Assembly (NCBI RefSeq): GCF_000151315.2
Contig: NW_011887295.1
Coordinates: 248,001-312,000, forward strand
From: Capsaspora owczarzaki ATCC 30864
Taxonomy: Eukaryota; Opisthokonta; Filasterea
Direction of reading: 5' to 3'
Length of the DNA: 64,000 nt
The position numbers and the translations under genes were made by a program. Below, piece by piece: positions 41,392 to 54,000 of this stretch (its first letter is position 1; every line of letters starts with the position of its first letter). Under the pieces are notes generated by a model, which searched no databases, had not been told where the DNA came from, and was given only the letters and a program-made list of their open reading frames with translations.

Positions 41392-41830
41392 ACAAAAAGG
41401 GTGAGAGTCAGAGCAAAGGACATCACGTCAACAGTGTGAGTGAGGATTTGAGTGAGTGAGATTTGGATTTGTGATCAGCCATCATGCAGCACTCGCCGCT
41501 GGTTTCGCAGCACACACGAGGTGACACAAAGGGGGTGATCGCACCACTGCCACCACCACCACCACCACCAAACGAGACTGGCAGTGACAGTAGCAAAGAA
41601 CGAGAGAAACGAGAGAAAATGGCAACGAAATTAAAAAAAAAAAAAAACGCGTCAAGTGATCCACACTCAAAAATGACGCGAGCGAGCGCAAGAAGAGAGA
41701 GAAAGCGGAAGGTTGTCTGATCAAAGCTGCCACCGTGTCCATACGACAAATCAATGCAATGACATCGTGTGCTGAGGAGCAAGAACAAAAACAAACGCAG
41801 CCGACGGGACGAACAGCGGAAAACATGACC

Positions 41831-41861
<31 letters not shown>

Positions 41862-42600
41862 AAATTGAACTGTTGAGGTTCACCACCTCGTCTCCATTCG
41901 CAGCGGGGTCATGGCGTAGAAGGAGGAGAGCGGACAATGGTGGGGACTGCGATCCAACGTCAAAGTCGAGCGATGGTCGAGAGAAACGTCTCATCCATCC
42001 CAAACGCAGAAAAAAGAAAAAAAAAAAAGAAAATAAAAAGAAATAAAAGAAATCAAAAATCAGTGAAAGCTGTTGCACATGACTCGCGGGAGGACGAAGG
42101 CAGATTTGAGAGCTGACAAACACAAGCGTGTAGCGCACGACGCTCTCGTCTCTTGTTCCGAATGTCTCCAACGGGGGACGACACAGAAAGAGGGAGAGAG
42201 CGGAAGAAGAAGCGCGGAATGAGAAAAAAGAAGAAAAAAAAAAAAGAGGAAAGTTTCTCATTGTGAGCCCAGCCAAAGCGCAGCACAGCACAGCACAGCA
42301 CAGCACAGCACAGCGCGTGTCGTTCTTGGAGCGAGAGATGCGATGATTGACAAGAGTTCGCGGGGTGTTGGGGCGGGGGGAGGGTAGAAGGGGATACAGG
42401 GCAAGAGACCAAGCGCAATGATGACAAACGGCAACAGCAGCTGATCACAGACACACTGAGCTGAAGCGCTGTTTTACCATTGTGAAAAATCTGAAAAAGG
42501 TATTTTACTGGACTGAGAGTTTCGAGACTCGACGTGTGTGTTTTGTGACCAAGAGTAAGTCTTTATGAGGTCAAAATAAAACAACGGGCGATCGATGTGT
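41324..42600. other. intergenic, low-complexity 1.3 kb
   Basis: No gene recognised. It has (CA)n at 41358-41384, (CCA)n at 41549-41570, A tracts (41635-41647, 41831-41856) and a (CAGCA)n run at 42283-42313. Purine-rich on the plus strand over most of its length, so long pyrimidine-coded frames on the minus strand are artefacts. Confidence 0.55.
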
Positions 42601-42639
42601 GCGTCCGATGGGCTCCAAGCGCCCTTGCTCGGTATTGCG

Positions 42640-43345
42640 CTCTCTCAGCCGAACAAAGTAATTTGCAATTTGACTTTAAGAGATGATCAATGCATGGCAT
42701 TTTACAGAAGGCGAGAGCAGGCGACAGGAAATGATTCAACCGAATTAGGAGTTTGGTTGCGCTCTTTGCTCGAAAGATTGTTCGCATCCCGAAAGAGGTT
42801 AAAGTCGATGCGGGTACAGAGTTTAAGAGAAGAGTGGCAAAGTCGCTTGACAACAGTGGTGCTCATATCAATGTTGGCAAGCCAGATAGACATTGGCATC
42901 AAACAGTGGGTGATAACAGGACTTGGCAGATTGGAGGAGAGATTTTCAAACGCCAAAGTCGCTCGTGAGCTCGAGAGTGGCGAATCGAATACGCAGTGGG
43001 TGGATGAGCTCCCTGAAACCATTGCAGAGATGAACAAAAAGGCAAATATGAGGAAACCAAATCCATTGTTAATCTTGCCTCCCTTCAGCAGATGCACTCC
43101 TGGCCGAGTCTTGTATGTTGCTCGAGGAAGGAGACAAGGTGCGTGTGTGGCCTTGGATGCACCTGTGGACAGCAAAGGAAAGAAGTCCAATGAAACTTTC
43201 CGAGCCCACGACATGAGATGGGAAAACAAGGTGAGAACAATTGAAAAGGAGATTCTTTGAGCCAGACCAATGTATGCTATTCGAGGCATCCCCAAAACGG
43301 CGTACATAAAGAGTCAGTTGCAAGTCGTAGATGAAGAGTAATACA
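42640..43345 (+). mobile_element. fossil of a retrovirus-type integrase gene
   Basis: Pieces of a DDE integrase of the retroviral superfamily are seen: a VDAGTEF core motif and, further on, a basic C-terminal part (SNETFRAHDMRW). It is broken, with a few breaks, and neither long terminal repeats nor terminal inverted repeats were found. It could come from an LTR retrotransposon or from a Polinton; the fragment is too short to decide. No capsid or polymerase part seen. Moderate age. Confidence 0.5.
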
Positions 43346-43609
43346 CAATTGTTCTTTTCTTCCAGAAAGAAGTTCATCGCCATTGGTGTTTTTGTGTGTC
43401 GGGGTGGCCGTTTGGTATCAAAGCAAAGACATGCACTCACACACAACCATGCACAGCAAGTCGGCCGCTCAACGAGCATCGAGAATGCCGTTAAGCTTTA
43501 CAATTGGCTTTATTCTCAGAGCGACGTCGTCAAGAGACAATACAGATGCTGAGAACGCATTGCAACACACGAAAGCGAGATTGGCAGAGGGTGAACGCTT
43601 GAAGATGGC
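43346..43609. other. short stretch without a gene
   Basis: Nothing recognised between the integrase fossil and the ATPase gene. Confidence 0.5.
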
Positions 43610-44893
43610 TCAAGAAGCCAGAAACAAGGGACGGCCCAACGGTCTCGTGCAGTTCAGCAGGGTAGACACAGAGCGCTGAACGTGGCGCGAGTGAAGGGTG
43701 TAGGTGTCGTTGGGATGGTAAGCGAGAATGTTGATGTTGGTGGCGAGGAGTTTCTTGGTGAGGTCTTTCCCCAGAGCGCAGTGCACGATGTCAATGTGCA
43801 GAGCGCCGTGAGTGAGATCGCAAAGTGTCTTGTGCACATCAGAAGTTGCGTTGTACAGTGCCAAATCGTCAATCAGGCGCTGGAGGGAGTCTGCCGTATC
43901 CACGCGAACTCTTCAAAGATCTCGTCCACAGTCTTGAACTGAAGCTCAAACACCAGGCTGTTGAGCAGAACAAAACGCCCGCCAGCAATCTCAGCAACCG
44001 CGCGTTTTGCCGCATCCTCGTTGACGCCACGATGCAGCAGAAAATCGACAGCTTGTTCGTCGGTGATATCACTCACTTCGACAATGCGAGCACGAGTCAT
44101 TGCTGACGATGCCTTGAGCTCAGGCAGATTCGAACCATCGCAGGTGACGAGAACAACATTGAGCAGCTGCTCGTCAGCAGCCGCCTTGGCAAAATTTTGA
44201 ATCACATGCAACAGTGCGGGACCCTGCTGGGCGATCTGGTCCACGGCGTCGATGACGAGCGTGGCAACGTGACCATGCTTGGCCTTGAACTGTGCGGCGA
44301 CGTCCCGAAGACCGAGCTCGAGTATCGCCCAGCTCTTGAAAGGTTCTTCTGCCGATGCTATTTGATGCATCTCAACACCACGGTCTTTGAAGTAGCCTGC
44401 TGTGAAGGTGAACCGGTTGAACGCGAACGCGAGAGACTGCCAGTAGACCTGGCATCGAGACTAACACCTCGCTTTGGACGATGTGGTAGACAATGCCAGT
44501 GCTGTTGGCTCGGATGGCGTCGAGGACGGCGGTGGTCTTGCCGCAGCCTACTTCGCCAATGACGACCGTGTAGTCCTTCAACAGCGCGGGGCGCAGCACC
44601 TTTTGAAGCATCGCAACAGCATCTGGACGACTGACGTGGTATTTCTCGAAACGTGGGATCACGGAGCCGGCCTCGAAGCGTGCGAGCATGCGAGCTTGAA
44701 CGATTTCGGGCGAGTGGGTCTTGGCGATCGTGTTCTTGTTGTCCAGCACGTGCTGAGCAACAAATGCCGCCACAACCAAAATAATAAATGTGGTGGAGAC
44801 CGCGTTGGCGACCGCGCCACCGATGAAACCGAACACACGCCGAAAAGCTGGCTGCTGCTGAGCCGGGCCCGCCGCTGGAGCCGCCACCGACAT
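43610..44893 (-). CDS. membrane-anchored P-loop ATPase (AAA/STAND-like), with a probable one-base frameshift
   Basis: Starts MSVAAPAAGPAQQQPAFRRV, then one transmembrane segment (FIGGAVANAVSTTFIILVVA), then a linker and Walker A VVIGEVGCGKTTAVLDAI. Exon 1 is complement(44449..44893); a 52-nt intron (44397-44448, GTCTAC...CAGCAG) brings in YFKDRGVEMHQIASA, Walker B TLVIDAVDQI, a sensor-like NVVLVTCDGS and a winged-helix-like region VSDITDEQAVDFLLHRG. Near 43905 the frame ends (FEEFAWIR) but the neighbouring frame carries on with TADSLQRLIDDLALYNATSD to the end RPLFLAS, so one base seems missing from the sequence (GCGTGG for GCGGTGG). Function unknown; resembles fungal single-pass AAA_16-type ATPases. 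Could be an assembly error or a recent pseudogene. Confidence 0.6.
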
Positions 44894-45293
44894 TTCGGGA
44901 TCAAACAAGAAAAACAAAAAGAAGAAGAAACTAAAAACTGCGCTGTCATCATCGTTCTCAGCTTTGGCAATCCATTGTAAACCCATAATGAGTTGAATAA
45001 ACCATCGTTCGATTTGTATCATTGTTCTTCCAAGACGTTCCTGATGATGCTGCATTGTGCCGCTTTTCAAAGCGGTTTGAGTGTTTCAACGAGACAGGTG
45101 GCTTTTTCTTGAGGTCGATTAGCTTGATGTTTGTGTCCCTCTTTTCACTGTCAGCGAGGTCAAACAGAGATTAGATCAAGTTCAGTAGCTCCAGTTCAGC
45201 GGAGACAAAATTTTTGTGCCAATTTCGTGGCCTCAATTCGTCAACGCAAAGTCAAGTTGTAAAGTGCTGCGACCGCCCCGATTTCTTTGCACT
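44894..45293. other. intergenic, 400 bases
   Basis: No coding signal seen. Confidence 0.55.
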
Positions 45294-46480
<1,187 letters not shown>

Positions 46481-46800
46481 GGCTGTTCGCGCTTTGTAAT
46501 ACTGTAAGTGTATTGATGTTCAGGTGTTTTAGTTCGTTCAAAGGACGCCCTTGGTTGCTGGCGTGTAAGCCCCCTCGATTTTGCAGCCTCCTTCTTTCCT
46601 TCTTCCAAAAGGCAGCAAAGCAGGCAGGCAAGGGGTGAGTCAGTTCTCAGCGCATCGCTATTCACAATGTCTTCCTGTTGGCTGTTGGTAGCTGCGCTTC
46701 CATCTGTCTCACGTCTCATGCTCCCTGATGATTCAATCTCAGTCTTTTAATTTTTGAATCTTTGTCACATTCTCGTCTGCCTTCTCTCAAAAGACTCGAT

Positions 46801-46831
<31 letters not shown>

Positions 46832-46910
46832 CTGTTGTATTTTTTGACCGCAGTTATTTTCAATTTGAGTTTTCTTTGGTGCCTGTTTTGCCGCTTGACA
46901 AGTTGAGACG
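46481..46910. other. intergenic / divergent promoter region upstream of the PAS kinase
   Basis: A T tract (46803-46831) lies about 80 bases before the PAS kinase start; no gene seen. Confidence 0.55.
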
Positions 46911-47192
46911 ATGAGCGAGCCGCGGCACATTCGACGCCAGGCTTCAGCACCACTGCACCCGTCGACACGGCGGCGCGGCAGCAGCGCTGGGGGCAGCGGG
47001 GGCAGCGCAGAGCCACCAGGCAGCGCAGACTCTGTCGCCAGCGCACCAACGCCAAACTCGTCCCAGCACCACCAGTGGTACTTTGGCTCGTCGCCCAACG
47101 CCGTCCACAGCCCGCCGCTGAGCACGGCAGACATGCCGCCGCTCGTCTCGGCCGGCGCGCAGCAGCACCATCTCGACGCCAGGCAGCAGCAG

Positions 47193-47226
<34 letters not shown>

Positions 47227-48060
47227 TCGCGCGTGCAGGCAGCCCAAATCAGCCTCACTCTGCAGGTTCACAGTCGCACGCCATGACCACCGCAGCCATG
47301 AGCGCCGCATCACAAGCCACCGGTTCGCACACCACTGCAACAGCGGCAGCGGCAGCAGCACCCAACACTGGCGGCGCTGGCGGATTGGCATCGCCGTCGT
47401 CGTTGTCGTTACCTGGCGCGCAATCGGCTCATGCAACACCTTCATCCACATCGAATTCGTCGTCTTCGCATCTGCACTCTGGCGCGTCCGTGCCAGGCCG
47501 ACGCGAATCCCTCGGGGCTGCGTGGGCACTGCACGGACATAGCATGCCCGACCTGACCCAGCAGCACCGGTCTGCTCCTCACCCCTTCCTGCAGCAGCAT
47601 CACCAACAACAGCAACCGCCACAACAACAACAGCAACAACAACAACAACAACAACAGCATCTTCTATTACAACAGCCTCCATCTCAACATCCGCAACATC
47701 ACCATCAGCAAGTGCCGTTGACGCCGCAGAATTCGCTCCAGTTGAGCACTTTGGTAAAAAACAAAAACCTCAAAGCCTTTTGTCTCTCACCTTCACCTTC
47801 ACCTTCACCTTCACCTCACAGCTCGCAATCGCCACTTTCCATCATTCACTGTTCATTCCGCGTTAATACCTCTTGCGTTGAGGCCTTTCTCGTCCTGATC
47901 CAATGCTATCAATGCTATCAAATGGATTGCTATCGTTTATTCCCATTGTTGGATTGCAGCGGAGACTTTTTCCCTTCTTTTTTTTTTTTTTTTTTCTTAT
48001 TTCCTTTTTCTAATTGCATTTTCCTTTTCTTTTTTCCCCCCATTTTTTGTTTTGCCGTCC

Positions 48061-48095
<35 letters not shown>

Positions 48096-51000
48096 CGCAC
48101 CAAGGCGACCAAAAGTGCATCAATCAGAGAAGAGAGTGATTGAGTGAGAGTGAGAGTGAGATGGAGAGGATCGAGTGAGAATGCACTGACATGATGAGGA
48201 TTCGATGGAAGGAGAGCTTGATCTCGCTTTTCACCGCACATGGAATGCAAAATCGCATGGCAAGCCAAGCACATGATCCGAAAGTGCGAATCCCAGCGAT
48301 GAATCATCATCATCATCACCATCATCATCACCATCATCATCACCATCATGATGATTTGCCAAGTGATGGAAGCTTGATCTGTGGCAATGTGATCATCCCC
48401 AGCGATTTGTTGTTGTTGTTTCATGTTGGTGGTTCGTTTCCCACGCAAAAACCACAGGCACGAGCCCCCCACGCAACCCGTTCCTGATCTGGATTTTTGT
48501 TTGCATCTCTTTCTGGTGTGTTCTTTCTGTGGCTTTAAAATCAACGGCGACGACAACCAACCAACAAACAAACAAGCAACCGTTCAAAACAATCCCCACC
48601 ACCACACCTCCCTTCAATCCAATTCTTAACAACACGAACAAACACTCACAACTTCTCTCTCTCTCCCTCTCTCGTTCTTTTGTCTGTCGGCAGCAACGGC
48701 CCAAGTATGCGTCTGTTTCAATGACAAACCTCGCGCAGGCCGCGACTTCGCAACCATCGCCGGCGTCAAACTTTGGCAGCCCAGCGGCAGCCATCGGCAC
48801 GCATGCGCACTTGCAAGCCTTCATGTCGCCCATCTCGCAACGATCACCACTGTCGCGCATCCGAGGGCGCAAGGCCTCGCAAACATTGGCGCTCGGCGGG
48901 GCTGCGTCTTCGAGCGATATTGAAAAGTACATTCAGGGCTGCGAGCAAGAACTCGCGAGTACCGCTGCACGACAGCTGCCGCCACATTCACCTTCAGGCG
49001 GACCGCCACGTCGCCGAAGCGACGCCGACATCTCAACGCGCCTACGATTCCAGCCTGGTACCTTTGACGATGGCGGCCACCACCCGCCATTCAATTCGCG
49101 GCGTCCTTCCGAGACGGAGCTCCCAGCCGGTCCAGGGGCAGCGACAGGCGCAGGCAGCAGCGCCAGCAAGCGTCGTGCTAGCGAAACAGACTCGATGCGC
49201 TCGCATGCTGGCGGCTATCGGCGAGCCAGCGTGGACAGCGCTGCGTCGCATCAACGTTTGCTTCTCCAGTCAGGCCACAGCATGAACTCTCTTGCAACCA
49301 TCAGCAGCGATAGCCACGGCGGCAGCATGGCCACCATTCATAGCGGTAGTAGCAGTACCGGCAGCACCTCCAATCTCAACGATGTTGCCACTTCCCTCTC
49401 CTCAAACCTTGTCTCGACGTTGAACGCGGCCGCGTCAATATCAGCAGACACTGCTGCTGCTGCTGCCACGCAAACAAACATTGACGCGTCAGCGGCGGCA
49501 GCAACTCCATCATCGCCGGCTGCAACCACCACGACTGCAGCCGCCGCCATGATGGCTGCACACGCCGTCATTCACTCACCGCGCGGCCATTCAACGTTAC
49601 CCTTCGATTCGAGCAAAGCGGCCTCCAGAACGATGAGCGCACCGACAGACCGACCCCGCGCCTCCTCCTCTCCGTCCTCGGACTACATTCTCCAGCATGG
49701 CATCATCCATGGAGTGCCCATGTTTGCTTCTTCTTCGGACACGGACACCGAGGTTGAGGACGCCGACGCCGAGGCCCACGACTCTGTCTTCCCCCTGCGG
49801 CGGCCGTCCGCAGCCAGCTTCTCGTCCGTGTCGTCGAATAGCTCGCACCTGACCGAATCCGACATTTCCACATCCAACCGTTCCAGCTTTACGGGCAAGT
49901 CTGCCGCCGGCCTGAGCGATCCCGGCACAAAGTTGACTGGTAGCGTGGCCACCACCGCTTCGGCAGCAGCAACAGCAGCAGCAGCATCGGCATCATTGCA
50001 GCAGCAGCAGCATGCATCACAGTCCATCCCTACCGCGCAAAGGCAGGCCCGGGTCGTGGTCACGACTCTGCCCCTCACCCGAGTCCACCGTCATCTGCTC
50101 CATCCAACGTGCCTGGCTCGCCAGGGCGGCATGGAACCAAGCCGCGCTCGGCCAGTGCATCCGAGCAGCCCGCACCCAGCCTTCCCAGCGCGCGGTCCAC
50201 CGCGAACAAGCGACACTCGGATTTGGCAGAGCACCCTCGACTTCCGATCGTCTCCATTCGGGCACCGTCCGAAGCCTTGTTGGAGAGTGTCAATGTGCCC
50301 CCTTCGTTGCACAATTACAGTGACCACGCTCTTGCTGTCCGTCCGGCCGAGTCGAGTCCTGGCCAGCGATACCGCCGCAACAGCTCCGACTCTGGCTCTG
50401 CACCTCGACGGGCTGTGACGGCAACGTCCTCGTCTTCCTCAACCAATGCTTCGTCGCTTGTATCTGGAGTCAACTCACGGCACCCTTCGTCAGGAATGGT
50501 GCAGTTTGTGCGTCCCGCACAGATCGAGCAGGCGACTCTCCACGCCAAACTCGTGGCTGGTGACGAGCTGCACTCGTTTTCGTTTGCGTCCATCTCTTCC
50601 TTCCGCGCGCGTACCTTCTCCAGTAGCGGCCAGCAGCAAGTGCTTTTGCCTGTTGCTCCGCCATCGGCCCCTCCTCAGCTTGGCTCTGGTCCGAGGTACA
50701 ATGTGGCTCTCGACACTTCGTCGTCCTCCGACTCGACCGCTCCTTCTGTGGCCGTCAACACGTCTCGCTCATCAGGCACATCGATTCCGTCGTTTGAAAT
50801 GTTCGCCTCCACCTTCTCCGAGCGCGAGCAGCAGTCGCTCATGGGCGCGTCCAGCCCGTTTGTGCTCGGTCGCAGCTCCCGCGCTGGCTCCCGACCTTCT
50901 TCTCGACCTGCGAGCTTTAGCCTGGTGGAAACAGGCGGGGCCTCGACCGCCGATGGCGCTGCCCAGGTTCGCCAGCTGCATCGCGTTTCGTCCGCCCTTT

Positions 51001-54000
51001 TGAACTCGCCGCTCGCTGGCGTGAGTAACACCGGCAGCTCCGGGGCTGGCGCATCTGCAACCTCCCTGCCAGCCATCACTCACAGTCAAGGCGGTAAGGT
51101 CATCATCATGATGGACAGCCAGACCGTGATTGTGATGGCAAATGATCGCGCCTGCAAGCTCTTTGGCTACGGCCGCCGGCAGTTTATTGGCCAACCTCTT
51201 GTCTCGATGCTTGCCTCAACCGAAAGCGCGCGTTTCAACAAGCTGGTCGCCAAGGCAGAATCCCATAGATTGGATATCATTTCGAGTGGCAAGGTACTGG
51301 ACGCGGTAGATGCGCAAGGCAAAGTGTTCCCAGTGTCCTTGTGGATGAAGCGCGTCGAAGCAACGGGCCAAAAGGCACGGTTTGTGGCCGTGCTCGAGCC
51401 GGTTGAGCGCATCACGGCGACTGCCGTCCTCGATTACCGTGGGCGGTTTATCTCGGCCGACCAGCAGTTCCTCTCGATTTTTGGCAGTCCCTTGGAGGAG
51501 CTGGCCGCCATGCATGCTGACAGCCTCATCCCGCAGCTCGCCTTCCCTCTCCCTTCCATGCTGCCCCCGGATGTGATCTTCCCTCTCGGATCGCCGTCCG
51601 CTCACTCGTTGAGCGGGTCGCAGGTTGGCTTGTCTTCGCGCTCGAGCTCAGTCTCCACCATCCCTATTCTCTCCGCCGCATCCAGCCACACGCAATTGAA
51701 CGAAGTGCATCTGACTCCTCCCCGTCACTCGCGCCTCCAAGAAGGATCTGCTTTGCTCGCACAGGACGACGCCATTGAGTCTGCCAGCGTGCCGCTCACA
51801 CCGCTCACCCCGTTGCCTGCCGCGACTGCCGACCCACTGTCCACCACCGCGTCCAATTCTCCCGCGCCGTCGTCCCCTGCACCGCTCAAGACAAAGTTTG
51901 ACGCCATGGAAGATCTTTCGAGTATCAGCCCCGTCAGCAGCCCAAAGCCCAAGGGAGGCTTGCTCCGTTCCTTCTTTGCGCCTTTGACAGGAGGTTCAAA
52001 ATCCGCCTCTCAGCCCTCCTTGATGGCGGTGCACGCTCAGGCATCAGCTGAGGCGCTGCTCAAAAGCACTCAGGCTGCAGCCACTCCACCAGCTGCGGAC
52101 TCGGCAGCGAGCAGCGGAGCGTCTTCAACGGCATCCCTGCCACCTACGGGGGCGGCGGCGGCAGGCAGCGATCGCCAGGCTACTACTGCTGCGCCTCGCC
52201 AAGTGTCTCGCCAGTCCAGCTCGTCCCAGCTTTCGCGCCGCTTGCATCAGGAACCTTCTGCGAGCAACGATTCCGAGGCAACCAGCACTTCGCTCTCCTC
52301 TTCTGTCGAATCCAATTCTGGAGTTACTCCGGCAATGCGCAAGTATCTCGAGTCTCGCGCCTCGATGGAATCGCTCGACATTCCAGCCTCGTTTGTCAAG
52401 TCGGTCGAATTTTCGTCCAGCGGCTCGTCGGGGATGCCCGAGTCGTCGTTTACCTCTGCGGCACTGACCCACTTGCTTGCAGAGGGCGCGACCACGAAAG
52501 GCCCGGACGGCAAGCCATCGGACACCACATCCGACGCCACTTCTGGCGCACGCACGACGGGCGCCTTGCAGCAGCAACCACAGCAGCCAACTCTCAGGAA
52601 GATGATGAAGCATAGTCCCGGCGCGTCGTCGGGTGAAAAGTTGCTGCACTCGAGTGCGCCAACCCTACCAACTCCCGTTCCGGAAGTGCATTTGCCCGAC
52701 CTGCCTCCCACGCTCGACTATGAAGCCCGCACCTTCCACAGCGCCGAGCTCGGCAAGCGCCAGCACATTGCTGCATACACCCGAGATGGCACTGTCTTCC
52801 CTCTGATGGCCACGATCGGTCTCGACCCCGGCGCCTTCCAGCTCCAGGACGCCTTGCTGGACGACCCGAGCGGCGTCGGACCGACTGGCACGCTGACGGC
52901 ATCCAGCTTGCAGAAAATGTGGGAGCCCCACCCATTCTTTACCCTCACCGTGAATGTTTTCACCAACCTCAGCGGTATGGTGTGTTTCGATGCCTTTGGA
53001 ACCATCCAGTCGTGCAATCACATGTTTGTGCGACTCATGTTTGGCTACTCGCGCGCCGAGCTCGTTGGCAAGCCCCTGAGCGTGCTCATGCCTGATTTGG
53101 TGTACTCGCTTACGCCATTGAACGATCTTTCTGGTCGCTCCCAGACTGCACCGACACCATCCAGCGCGGCGCAGCACGCAGCAGGCCCGGACTCGGACGA
53201 TTCGCACTCTGCTTCCTCCCAAACAAGCTCCATTCGGCGATCCGGTCGCGGCCCATCGCAGTCTGCACGAACTTCCGAGATTGATATGGAGAGCATTCTG
53301 GTGTCCACTACGATGACACCAGGGCGGCGATTTGGCGCCCGACCGACGAGCCAATTGACCGACGAACTGGATATGGCCCCGTCCGACATTTTGGACGACA
53401 GCGACGATGGCTCGGCTGTTGCCCATCCGTTGACTCTGCCAGAAGGCACCTTCCGCGTCACGGCAAGCCACAAGGACGGACAGTCCATGCCCTTGCTCAT
53501 GCAAATCAAACGCGTCATTCTCGACGACGATTCCACATTGTATTGTTCCTGGATTATGAATGAGCTTCCATGGGTTGCCGCCTCGTCTTCCGCGTTTGCC
53601 GGCGCTCATACGGGCGCTTCGGACGCTGCCCCATCAGAAATGCTCCAACGGGCCGCCTCTTCCACGCTCTTGCGGCCCGACTCTCCAGCGCTGTCTGGGC
53701 GGCCGGCCCCGACTGAGGCAATGCTGTTGCACAGTGCCAGCGCAAGCGATCTCATCCGCTCGATCGCAGCCGCCGCAGCAACAGTTCGGACCCCGCCGAA
53801 TGGCTCGGGCTCGTCGTCCTTGTCGGCGTCGCTGTCTTCGCTGCCCACCACAGCGACTGCAGCCGCATCGTCCGTTGCCCCAACCTGGCGATCGCTTGGA
53901 CCGAGCCAATTTGGCAGTCTTGCAAGCGTGAGCAGCGGCTCTGGCGGCGCGTCCATGTCGGCCTCGAACAGTTCCCTCCAAAGCCAACACCCAAGTCCCG

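Noticed and set aside
41482-42306. 274-codon minus-strand frame
   Set aside because: Purine-rich plus strand read as Phe/Ser/Leu; no domain-like sequence.
46765-47682. 305-codon minus-strand frame starting with long Val runs
   Set aside because: Antisense translation of CAG/CAA repeats in the first PAS kinase exon.
48529-50418. Separate 629-codon gene in the middle of the PAS kinase
   Set aside because: Its first part is the second PAS kinase exon (phase fits the first exon exactly); after about 50040 it only shadows the next exon.
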